Source: G965237725 sp965237725 (GTDB taxonomy: Bacteria; Pseudomonadota; Gammaproteobacteria; Arenicellales; Poriferihabitantaceae). From it: 64,000 nucleotides of DNA. Below, one piece after another: positions 53,149-60,656 of this stretch. The stretch lies in the NCBI GenBank assembly GCA_965237725.1, contig OZ250151.1, positions 3,100,001-3,164,000 on the forward strand. The letters run 5' to 3'. The notes under the pieces are model-generated. The model was not told the DNA's origin, ran no database searches, and worked only from the letters and a program-made list of their open reading frames with translations. The position numbers were made by a program, and so were the translations under genes. The number at the start of each line of letters is the position of its first letter. Position 1 is the stretch's first letter.

Positions 53149-54057
53149 ATGTCAGACACCGGTTGGAATAAATTCTATCCCTATTTTCTGGTTCTGCTGT
53201 CCAGTCTGGTCTGGGGCCTGACATTTTCTCTAGCGCGAATTGCCACGTCGGAAAATGCGCACCCCCTTGGATTATCTTTCTGGCAGGCGTTTGGCGGCGG
53301 CGTCACCTTGCTGTTCGTTTGTGGCTATCGTAGAACATGGCCGGTACTGGATGCTAATTCGATTCGCCGATATTTGGTGATTGCATTTACTGGCACCGCA
53401 ATTCCTGCCACGCTATTTTTTTATGCAGCGTCTAAAATTCCGGCAGGAATTTTGGCGATCACCGTGACCGTTATTCCGATGCTGACCTATGGATTTTCCC
53501 TGATTTTGGGCATTGATCAATATGCGCGAAAACGATTTATAGGCATTCTGCTCGGGTTTATTGCAATTCTGTTTCTGGTGATTCCCGAGAGCAGTTTACC
53601 CGATCCATCCATGACGCCCTGGTTGTTGCTGGCATTGTTGTCTTCGGTTTTTTATACCATTGAAAATTTATATGTGGATGCGTGGGTACCCGATGATGCC
53701 GATATGACAGCGCTACTCACCGGCGGTTTGTTTATGGCGGCGCTGGTTTTAGTGCCCATTCAATGGGCTATGGATGTCTGGGTGCCATTACAATTTCCAT
53801 TTACTAAAATCGAGTGGTCAATTTTCGCAATCGCGGTTGCCGGGTCTTTGGCCTATGCCTTGTTTTTTCTGGTTGTTAAGCTGGCTGGCGCGGTATTTGC
53901 AAGTTTGACCGCGTATGTGGTCACTATAACTGGAGTGTTCTGGGGCATCATCATTTTTGATGAAACCCATTCAACCTGGGTCTGGGCCTCATTTGTATTG
54001 TTGTTAATAGGTATGGCGTTGGTAACGCCCCGACACCGATCTGCGGATTCGGAATAA
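53149..54057 (+). CDS. EamA/DMT-superfamily transporter
   Basis: 302 aa with ten membrane segments in two EamA repeats (LSSLVWGLTFSLARIA in TM1, LTAYVVTITGVFWGIIIFDE in the second repeat). Probably an exporter of amino acids or metabolites. Same direction as tag, but the substrate is unknown. It is only distantly similar to the DMT protein at 19209. Confidence 0.9.
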   Translation: MSDTGWNKFYPYFLVLLSSLVWGLTFSLARIATSENAHPLGLSFWQAFGGGVTLLFVCGYRRTWPVLDANSIRRYLVIAFTGTAIPATLFFYAASKIPAGILAITVTVIPMLTYGFSLILGIDQYARKRFIGILLGFIAILFLVIPESSLPDPSMTPWLLLALLSSVFYTIENLYVDAWVPDDADMTALLTGGLFMAALVLVPIQWAMDVWVPLQFPFTKIEWSIFAIAVAGSLAYALFFLVVKLAGAVFASLTAYVVTITGVFWGIIIFDETHSTWVWASFVLLLIGMALVTPRHRSADSE

Positions 54058-54097
54058 TTTGAAATTTAAAACGCAATAACATCAAACCTGACAACGA

Positions 54098-54949
54098 ATG
54101 TCTACTCGAATGAAAATCGTAATTCTGTTTCACCAGAATAACAATTCCAGAAACATACGAAGCTATTCCATTGTATATTCCGCGAACCTCTGGCGCCAAC
54201 AAGGCCATGAAGTTGTTTTTCTGTTTGGCACAAAAACCTTTGTGGCTGCGGATATTTGTTTTGTACATCTGGATTTGTCGGTGGTGCCGGATGAGTATCT
54301 GGAATTTGCAAATCAGTATCCTGTGGTGGTTAACGGCGAAGTCAAAGATATTCGTAAATCATCATTTAGTCAGAACCTGTTATCGGCGAAGGACGACTAT
54401 GCCGGAAAAGTTATTGTCAAGACTGATTTAAATTATGCGGGTTGGCCGGAAAAATATTTAACCTATCCCTATCCGATTTTGGTTTTATTTCGGCTGATGA
54501 ACAAGATGCCCTGGTTGTTCCCAGAGCCATGCACCTCCCGTGATTATAAAATTTATAGTAATCTGTCCGAAGTTCCTGGTAAGTACTTTGACGGAAACAA
54601 ATATGTGGTGGAAAAGTTTCTACCAGAAAAAGAGGGGGAATATTATTCTTGCCATTCCTACCTATTTATGGGGGACAGTTATGTTTGCAATAAGAAATCA
54701 GCGAAAATGCCAATCATCAAGGATCGCGATCTGGGTATGCAAGTCGATGTAGAGCCTCATCCCGAAGCGGTGGCCATGAAACAAAAAATGGGGATTGGTT
54801 ATGGCAAACTTGATTATTGTATGAACAATGGAAAAATGATTTTAATTGACGTCAATAAAACATTTACATTTTCCAGGCCGCCAGGACGGATTGAGGTTGC
54901 AGCAGAGATTTTTCATCGAACAGGAGCTTTGGAAAGCTTTTTTAATTGA
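54098..54949 (+). CDS. ATP-grasp-like protein of unknown function
   Basis: 283 aa. The N-terminal ~90 residues look like a Rossmann-type pre-ATP-grasp domain (MKIVILFHQNNNSRNIRSYS). VIVKTDLNYAGWPE resembles the ATP-binding Lys strand, and the C-terminal GYGKLDYCMNNGKMILIDVNKT resembles the Asp/Asn metal-binding end of ATP-grasp ligases. Length and the partial motifs suggest a small peptide- or sugar-ligase-like enzyme. The glycine-rich loop is weak, so the family call is tentative. It is followed by a bidirectional hairpin and convergent htpG. Confidence 0.6.
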   Translation: MSTRMKIVILFHQNNNSRNIRSYSIVYSANLWRQQGHEVVFLFGTKTFVAADICFVHLDLSVVPDEYLEFANQYPVVVNGEVKDIRKSSFSQNLLSAKDDYAGKVIVKTDLNYAGWPEKYLTYPYPILVLFRLMNKMPWLFPEPCTSRDYKIYSNLSEVPGKYFDGNKYVVEKFLPEKEGEYYSCHSYLFMGDSYVCNKKSAKMPIIKDRDLGMQVDVEPHPEAVAMKQKMGIGYGKLDYCMNNGKMILIDVNKTFTFSRPPGRIEVAAEIFHRTGALESFFN

Positions 54950-54954
54950 TGTAA

Positions 54955-54988
54955 ATAAGTAACTCCCCCAGTTAGCGGAGTTACTTAT
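54955..54988. terminator. Bidirectional hairpin between convergent genes
   Basis: A perfect 12-bp stem ATAAGTAACTCC / GGAGTTACTTAT has a 10-base loop, lying 5 bp after the ATP-grasp-like stop and 24 bp past the htpG stop. There is no long T-run; its position between convergent genes supports a terminator or mRNA 3'-end role. Confidence 0.65.
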
Positions 54989-55012
54989 GTGGCGTTGGAG
55001 CCAGGTTCGATT

Positions 55013-56941
55013 TTATTTTACCAGCAGGCGATTCATTCTTTTCACAAAATCGCTGGGGTCTTTTAAAGATGCGCCTTCAGCAAGGGCTGCCTGGTCGAAT
55101 AATAATTTCGCCCATTCCTCTGCGAGTTCACCGTCAACATCAATTTGTTTTACTAGTTCGTGTTCGGGATTGATTTCAAGAATGGGTTTGGACGTTGGCG
55201 CATCCTGCCCAATTGACTGGAGGATTCGTTCCATGTTTCCACCCATGTCATGTTCGTCCGCGACCAGGCAGCTCGGTGAATCTACCAGTCGATCTGATAA
55301 TCGAACTTCTTTGACCTGGTCTTCCAGCGCTGATTGAAATTTTTCGATCAGCGGTTTCATTTCTTCTAATTTCTTTTCAGTTTTCTTTTTGCTGTTCTTG
55401 CCTTTTAGTTCATCAATATCGAGATCGCCTTTGGCGATAGATTTTAATGGTTTGCCTTCATACTCGGTTAAGCTGCCGGTCACCCATTCATCAACCGGAT
55501 CACCAAGCAATAGCACTTCTATGTCGTTTTTACGAAACACCTCAAGATGGGGTGACGATTTTGCTGCAGCGTGACTGTCCGCGGTGACAAAGTAAATTGC
55601 TTTTTGTTTTTCAGGCATCCGTGCAACATAATCATCCAGAGAAGAAGTTTGATCTTCGCTGTCATTATGAGTGGATGTAAAGCGCACCAGTTTTGCAAGG
55701 TCATCTTTATTTTCAAAGTCCTCGACCAGACCTTCTTTGAGAACCCGACCATATTCTTTCCATAGCGCAGCATATTTATCAGCATCCTTGCTGGAAATTT
55801 TCTTGAGCTCGGCTAAAACTTTTTTTACCGAGGACGCCCGAATTTTATCAATGTCCCTGTTTTGCTGGAGGAATTCCCTGGACACATTTAACGGTAAATC
55901 TGCAGAATCCACCAGGCCGCGTACGAAGCGCAAATAGTTGGGCATCAGTTGCTTGGCATCATCGGAAATATAAATTCGACGGACATAGAGCTTGATGCCA
56001 TGACGTTGTTCTCTATCCCATAAATCGAAAGGTGCTTTTGATGGAATATAAAACAGGGAAATATATTCCATTTTCCCTTCAACCCGATTGTGCAGTGTGA
56101 TTGCCGGAGGCTCAGGATCGTAAGTCAAGGAGGTATAAAACGCATTGTGTTCGTCTTCGGAAATATCTTTTTTCGGTCTCGCCCACAGTGCTGAACCTTT
56201 GTTAATGGTTTCCCATTCTTCCACCTGATCTTTATTCGCTTTGCCGTTTTCGTCCAACTCCGGCGCTTTGATCATTTGGATGGGAAGCGAAATATGGTCC
56301 GAGTATTTGGAAACTATGCTGCGAACACGAAACATTTCGGAAAACTCTTTTTCGTCCTTGTTCAGAATAATAGTGATTTCGGTACCACGTTGGGGTTTAT
56401 TGATGTCTTCCATTGTGTATTTGCCGCTACCATCAGATACCCATTTAATCCCCGCGGAGGGTTCAGTACCCGCTTTGCGGGTAATCAGGGTGACCTCTTT
56501 GGCCACCATGAAGCAGGAGTAAAATCCAACGCCAAATTGACCGATAAAATTGCTGTCCGCGGAATTTTCCTTGCTCATTTTATCCAGAAATGATTTGGTT
56601 CCGGAACGGGCGATGGTGCCGATATCCTGAATAACTTCGTCGTGGGTCATGCCGATGCCATTGTCCCGAATGGTAATGGTTTTTTTCTTTTCGTCCATAC
56701 CGACCCAGATACCCAGTTGTTCTTCGTCTTCCAGCAATTTTTTGTCAGTTAAAGCCTCGAATCGCAGTTTGTCGCAGGCATCCGACGCATTGGAAATCAA
56801 TTCTCGAAGGAATATTTCCTTATTACTGTACAGCGAGTGGATCATTAATTGCAGCAATTGCTGCACTTCGGTTTGAAATTCGTGGGTTTCTACCTCAGGG
56901 GTATTGGTTTTGTCTTTTTTAGCTGTGGTGTTTTTGCTCAT
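55013..56941 (-). CDS. htpG: Chaperone protein HtpG (Hsp90)
   Basis: 642 aa from the ATG at 56939-56941; an in-frame start at 56986 would fall on the promoter and is rejected. The N-terminal GHKL ATPase motifs are complete: ELISNASDACDKLR, IRDNGIGMTHDEV and GQFGVGFYSCFMVA. The middle domain follows, with the catalytic-loop Arg in NVSREFLQQNRD. The C-terminal dimerisation domain is present. HtpG remodels client proteins together with DnaK. A near-perfect sigma-32 promoter lies just upstream. Confidence 0.97.
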   Translation of the reverse strand: MSKNTTAKKDKTNTPEVETHEFQTEVQQLLQLMIHSLYSNKEIFLRELISNASDACDKLRFEALTDKKLLEDEEQLGIWVGMDEKKKTITIRDNGIGMTHDEVIQDIGTIARSGTKSFLDKMSKENSADSNFIGQFGVGFYSCFMVAKEVTLITRKAGTEPSAGIKWVSDGSGKYTMEDINKPQRGTEITIILNKDEKEFSEMFRVRSIVSKYSDHISLPIQMIKAPELDENGKANKDQVEEWETINKGSALWARPKKDISEDEHNAFYTSLTYDPEPPAITLHNRVEGKMEYISLFYIPSKAPFDLWDREQRHGIKLYVRRIYISDDAKQLMPNYLRFVRGLVDSADLPLNVSREFLQQNRDIDKIRASSVKKVLAELKKISSKDADKYAALWKEYGRVLKEGLVEDFENKDDLAKLVRFTSTHNDSEDQTSSLDDYVARMPEKQKAIYFVTADSHAAAKSSPHLEVFRKNDIEVLLLGDPVDEWVTGSLTEYEGKPLKSIAKGDLDIDELKGKNSKKKTEKKLEEMKPLIEKFQSALEDQVKEVRLSDRLVDSPSCLVADEHDMGGNMERILQSIGQDAPTSKPILEINPEHELVKQIDVDGELAEEWAKLLFDQAALAEGASLKDPSDFVKRMNRLLVK

Positions 56942-56984
56942 GTTCCCGGGTTTCACTGAATGTTTATATATGGAATAGAGGGTC

Positions 56985-57012
56985 AAATGGGGTCTGCATT
57001 GACGCTTTCAAG
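56985..57012 (-). promoter_or_regulatory. Sigma-32 heat-shock promoter of htpG
   Basis: On the minus strand CTTGAAA (57006-57012) is followed by 13 bases and then CCCCATTT (56985-56992). This matches the RpoH consensus CTTGAAA - N13-17 - CCCCATnT at every position. It lies 44 bp before the htpG ATG. Confidence 0.9.
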
Positions 57013-57195
57013 AGCAGCAAAGTTGATCTGTAATTCATGAAAATTCAACAAATTGGGTATTTTTTACGGATCTTTCCAAATACGCCTGTAATCCGTCAAA
57101 TTCGTGCGAAATTCTGGCTATGTTTTTGTCTGAATAGCCGATATAAGCGCTAAATCATTGACCTGAAGGGGTATTATCCGTATATTCCGCTCCCC

Positions 57196-57224
57196 TTGAC
57201 CGGGACTATTGTTGGCGGTAGGTT
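57196..57224 (+). promoter_or_regulatory. Possible sigma-70 promoter of the tRNA operon
   Basis: TTGACC (57196-57201), a 17-bp spacer and TAGGTT (57219-57224) lie 35 bp before tRNA-Pro. The -35 is good and the -10 is weak; TTTATA three bases downstream is an alternative at wider spacing. Placement fits a promoter for the Pro-Arg-His-Leu tRNA cluster. Confidence 0.4.
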
Positions 57225-57258
57225 TATACCCCAGCGATTGGTTGTAATTGGCAAGTTT

Positions 57259-57335
57259 CGGGGTATAGCGCAGTCTGGTAGCGCGCCTGCTTTGGGAGCA
57301 GGATGTCGGGAGTTCGAATCTCTCTACCCCGACCA
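57259..57335 (+). tRNA. tRNA-Pro(UGG)
   Basis: 77 nt with encoded CCA. The acceptor stem CGGGGTA pairs with TACCCCG; the anticodon loop TTTGGGA gives anticodon UGG; the T-arm carries TTCGAAT. First gene of a four-tRNA cluster. Confidence 0.97.
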
Positions 57336-57353
57336 GTTTTCGTTTTATCTGTT

Positions 57354-57796
57354 GCGCCCGTAGCTCAACCGGATAGAGCAACGGCCTTTAAGTTTTACCG
57401 AAACTTTGTATTAAATAACACCGGATGAAAATTTAGTGTTAATTCAAAGCCAGGTAAAGATTAGGAGCCTTCGAAGGGAATAGTAACTTTCGAAGTGGAG
57501 GGCACTGTATCGGTGAAACCTTAACGCAGCTTGGAGCATGTCATGTAACATGCCATGTGATATGTCTGGCGATGGCAATACCGAGGAAACCTGAAATGGT
57601 CGTGTCGACCAGATCGGGGATCCGTAGAGACTATACGTGCCCCACCTGAAATGGTGAAGATATAGTCCAGACCACAAACCTGGGTTGTGTGTGCAAGGGG
57701 GAGTTAACCCCGGCATAATCAATACTCAGGGCGGTGAAAACCGTAGCGGGTAAGCTAAGCCGTAGGTTACAGGTTCGAGTCCTGTCGGGCGCGCCA
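57354..57796 (+). tRNA. tRNA-Arg(UCU) interrupted by a group I intron
   Basis: The 5' exon is 57354-57388 (GCGCCCG acceptor, D-arm, anticodon 5' strand ACGGC, then C32-U33-U34). The 3' exon is 57755-57796 (C35-U36-A37-A38, GCCGT, T-arm TTCGAGT, CGGGCGC, discriminator G, CCA). Joined, they give a normal 77-nt tRNA with anticodon UCU, reading AGA/AGG. The intron occupies 57389-57754, between nucleotides 34 and 35. A standard tRNA search could miss or truncate this gene. Confidence 0.93.
57389..57754 (+). ncRNA. Group I self-splicing intron (IC3-like) in tRNA-Arg
   Basis: 366 nt. The 5' exon ends in U and the intron ends in G, as required. P7 is a perfect 7-bp pair GACTATA (57629-57635) / TATAGTC (57661-57667), in the typical context GAGACTATACG...AAGATATAGTCCA. 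P4 can form from TCGGT (57510-57514) and ACCGA (57580-57584). GAGCC at 57465-57469, followed by GTGGAGG..C, mirrors the cyanobacterial tRNA-Leu intron, where GAG would pair with exon CUU as a short P1. An extra arm (about 57405-57455) precedes it. No homing-endonuclease frame is present. Splicing competence is inferred. Confidence 0.9.
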
Positions 57797-57831
57797 CTAA
57801 TGTAACTATTGGTGAGCAGAATTTTGGGTAT

Positions 57832-57908
57832 GGTGAGCGTAGCTCAGTTGGTAGAGCCCCGGATTGTGATTCCGGTGGTCGTGGGTTCGAGCCCCATCGT
57901 TCACCCCA
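57832..57908 (+). tRNA. tRNA-His(GUG)
   Basis: 77 nt including the encoded extra 5' G (-1) opposite C73. The acceptor stem GTGAGCG pairs with CGTTCAC; anticodon GUG lies in the loop TTGTGAT; the T-arm is TTCGAGC; CCA is encoded. Confidence 0.97.
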
Positions 57909-57939
57909 TTCCCTTAATAAACTATGGGTAGAAGATTAT

Positions 57940-58130
57940 AAGGAGCCTCTGATTAAAACTGGGCAGAACAAGTTGCCACATAAAATGGCACTGGGTAAAG
58001 TGATCAAGTTCAAGGCGCGAAACGCACCCAATAGCATGGCTGTTGGGAAGTTTTGCAACGCAGAAATTGCCACGTGATATATTGGGTTTAAACTCAAATG
58101 GACTGTTCATGTTTTAATCAGAGGTTCCTT
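57940..58130. mobile_element. MITE-like inverted-repeat element between tRNA-His and tRNA-Leu
   Basis: 191 bp. The left end AAGGAGCCTCTGATTAAAAC and the reverse complement of the right end differ at one of 20 positions. No coding frame lies inside. The first 11 bases match the ends of the element at 59634 and the solitary end at 12683, so they form one family. It ends 9 bp before tRNA-Leu and would be transcribed within the tRNA operon. Confidence 0.75.
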
Positions 58131-58139
58131 CAGTTTACT

Positions 58140-58224
<85 letters not shown>

Positions 58225-58333
58225 TATTTACGGGTTGGGTGTGTAGACCCGCCCGGTTTGCTTTAGTACAAGGTCGTCTCAAATTTTGTCAAAGCCATTT
58301 AGTCAGAGTATTGTTTTCGAGGAAAATTAATTA

Positions 58334-59635
58334 ATGCAAGTTTCAGTTGAAGAGTCCGGTACCATCGAGCGCAAGATTACAATTTCTGTTCCTTCTGAGA
58401 AAATTACCACAGAAGTCAACAAACGCTTAAAAGATGTTGCAAAAAAAGCACGGATCCCGGGATTCCGCCCTGGTAAAGCGCCCCAGAGCGTAATCAAAAA
58501 ACGCTATGAACCCCAGGTTACCAATGATGTCGTGGGGGAAACCATCAATTCGAGTTATGTGGATGCGCTGGGACAGGAAAAAATTGTGCCCGCTGGTTTA
58601 ATATCAATTGACCCCACGCCCTATGAACCGGGCCAGGATTTGAAATTTGTGGCTACGGTAGAGTTATTTCCGGAAATTCCATCTCCCACTCTGTCGGGTA
58701 GAACCGTCGAAAAACCCATTGTTGAAATTACCGCGGAAGATGTCGATAACACTCTGGAAGACATTCGTAAACGCAATACTAATTTTGAAGCAAAACGCGG
58801 GCAGTCAGAAAAAGGCGATCGTGTAACCATTGATTTTGATGGCAAAATTGATGGCGCAGCCTTTGAAGGCGGGTCCGCTACTGATTTTGTATTTGTGCTC
58901 GGCGAAGGGCAGATGCTAGGGGAATTCGATTCTGGATTGATGGGTGTGAATAATGAAGAGATTAAAGAAATCGCATTTACATTTCCCGAAGAGTACGGCA
59001 GTCCGGAAGTGGCGGGCAAAGAAGTTGTGTTTATGGTCACCGTTAAAAAAGTAGAGCAGCCTGTTTTACCCGAATTAAACGATGACTTTGCGGCCACACT
59101 TGGCATTAAAGAAGGCGGGTTGGAGAAAATGAAAACGGAAATTGATCTTAATCTGAATCGTGAACTGGATACAAAATTGCGTAACGTGATTCGCGACAGA
59201 GTCATGGAAGAATTATTTGCCAGTAACTCTGTGGAAGCACCAAAAGCTCTGGTGGAAGAAGAAAAGGATCGTATGGCGAAAAACCTTTCCGAGCAAATGA
59301 CAGCCCAGGGCCTGCCCACGGATAAGATTGATCGAGAGAATTATGCTGATGAAGCAAAAAAGCGGGTTGCATTAGGACTTATTGCCAGGGAAATTATAGA
59401 AAAGTCTGAAATCAAGATCACTGAAGAAAATATTCGAGCCAGGATTGTGCAAATGTCCACTGGTTATGATGATTCAGAAGCCTATGTCAATTGGCATTTC
59501 GCTGATCCGGAAAGATTGAAAGATATTGAATCGGTGCTACTTGAAGAAGAAATTGTTAACCGCATGTTAGAAACAGCTACTGTTAAAGAAGTTAAGCAGT
59601 CGTTTAAAGATTTTATGAATCCTCAAGGGGATTAG
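58334..59635 (+). CDS. tig: Trigger factor
   Basis: 433 aa, normal length. The N-terminal ribosome-binding loop is GFRPGKAPQSVI, the FKBP-type prolyl isomerase domain spans about 150-245 (GDRVTIDFDGKIDGAAFEGG), and the C-terminal helical chaperone arms complete the protein. It binds nascent chains at the ribosomal exit tunnel. AGGA precedes the ATG. Its stop codon TAG (59633-59635) coincides with the edge of the MITE-like element at 59634. Confidence 0.97.
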   Translation: MQVSVEESGTIERKITISVPSEKITTEVNKRLKDVAKKARIPGFRPGKAPQSVIKKRYEPQVTNDVVGETINSSYVDALGQEKIVPAGLISIDPTPYEPGQDLKFVATVELFPEIPSPTLSGRTVEKPIVEITAEDVDNTLEDIRKRNTNFEAKRGQSEKGDRVTIDFDGKIDGAAFEGGSATDFVFVLGEGQMLGEFDSGLMGVNNEEIKEIAFTFPEEYGSPEVAGKEVVFMVTVKKVEQPVLPELNDDFAATLGIKEGGLEKMKTEIDLNLNRELDTKLRNVIRDRVMEELFASNSVEAPKALVEEEKDRMAKNLSEQMTAQGLPTDKIDRENYADEAKKRVALGLIAREIIEKSEIKITEENIRARIVQMSTGYDDSEAYVNWHFADPERLKDIESVLLEEEIVNRMLETATVKEVKQSFKDFMNPQGD

Positions 59636-59797
59636 GGAACCTCTGAACAAGTCATGACCGATCAAATTGAGTCCAAAATAATCAATATCTACGTTAAAAA
59701 ATCTCGGAATAGCCGTACTATTGCACCAATTTTTTGCCTTGATCTTGATCATTTTGACTCTCAACTTGATTCGCCCAGACTTGTTCAGAGGCTCCCT
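59634..59797. mobile_element. MITE-like inverted-repeat element at the tig stop codon
   Basis: 164 bp. The left end AGGGAACCTCTGAACAAGTC matches the reverse complement of the right end at 19 of 20 positions. The similarity continues imperfectly inward for about 55 bp (GATCAAATTGAGTC against the reverse complement of GACTCTCAACTTGATT), so the whole element could fold into a long hairpin. The flanks are TTAG on the left and CTAG on the right, suggesting a YTAG/TA target. The left boundary falls within the tig TAG stop. It separates tig from clpP. Confidence 0.78.
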
Positions 59798-59894
59798 AGT
59801 TGAATAATATAAAACCGGACAGTAGCCGGTTAGGTATGAATTGTGCATCCCTCATGATAGATAATTTACGCTAAAATCGAGCCAGGAAATAGTT

Positions 59895-60551
59895 ATGAAT
59901 ACAAGAGTTGAAGATTTCGGGAACAATCACGCGCATAACAATCCAACGTCTGGCGAAACCAGTAACATCGGATTGGTGCCCATGGTGGTTGAATCTACCG
60001 GAAGAGGTGAACGAGCCTATGATATTTACTCGCGCTTACTTAAAGAGCGAGTAGTGTTTCTCGTCGGTCCGGTAGATGACCACATGGCAAACTTGATCGT
60101 GGCACAAATGTTATTTTTGGAATCTGAAAATCCTGAGAAAGATATTTCATTATATATAAACAGCCCAGGTGGTGTGGTTTCTTCCGGCCTTGCAGTTTAC
60201 GATACTATGCAATTCATACGTCCACCCATTAGCACAGTTTGTATCGGTCAAGCTGCAAGCATGGCCGCTGTCATACTTGCGGGAGGCGAAAACGGAAAAC
60301 GTCATGCACTGCCTCATTCGCGTGTGATGATTCACCAGCCCATGGGTGGATCCCAGGGTCAGGCATCAGATATTGAAATTCAAACCAAAGAAATTCTTGG
60401 AATACGGGAAAGACTCAACCAGATTCTGGCAAATCACACCGGTCAGTCGATGGAAAAAATCAAGGCGGATACTGATCGGGATAATTTCATGGGTGCTGCT
60501 GAGGCGCAGGAATATGGGATTATCGATTCGATACTGGAGAAACGAACCTGA
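59895..60551 (+). CDS. clpP: ATP-dependent Clp protease proteolytic subunit
   Basis: 218 aa. The catalytic Ser is in GQAASMAAV, the His in SRVMIHQP and the Asp in DTDRDNFM. The N-terminal propeptide region before LVPMVVEST is somewhat long (about 27 residues) and is removed by self-processing in this family. AGGA lies 11 bases before the ATG. A short hairpin AACCGG / CCGGTT (59813-59831) lies in the leader. The partner ATPase clpX follows 105 bp downstream. Confidence 0.97.
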   Translation: MNTRVEDFGNNHAHNNPTSGETSNIGLVPMVVESTGRGERAYDIYSRLLKERVVFLVGPVDDHMANLIVAQMLFLESENPEKDISLYINSPGGVVSSGLAVYDTMQFIRPPISTVCIGQAASMAAVILAGGENGKRHALPHSRVMIHQPMGGSQGQASDIEIQTKEILGIRERLNQILANHTGQSMEKIKADTDRDNFMGAAEAQEYGIIDSILEKRT

Positions 60552-60656
60552 TTGAATATATTCTAAATTCAACCCAATTAGAGGTTGAAAAATAGATAAA
60601 AAACCTGCAATCTTGCACCACCATTCCATACCATAGTTTTTAATAGCGGGCCTTTT

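Noticed and set aside
57118..57381. Minus-strand frame of 87 aa containing VGVERFELPTSCSQSRRATRL
   Set aside because: It is the antisense reading of tRNA-Pro and a well-known spurious protein type in automatic annotation.
57444..57722. 92-aa minus-strand frame within the intron as a possible homing endonuclease
   Set aside because: No LAGLIDADG, GIY-YIG or HNH motif; it is antisense to the conserved intron core.
58621..59319. 232-aa Ser-rich minus-strand frame inside tig
   Set aside because: Ser/Phe-rich antisense shadow of a highly conserved gene.
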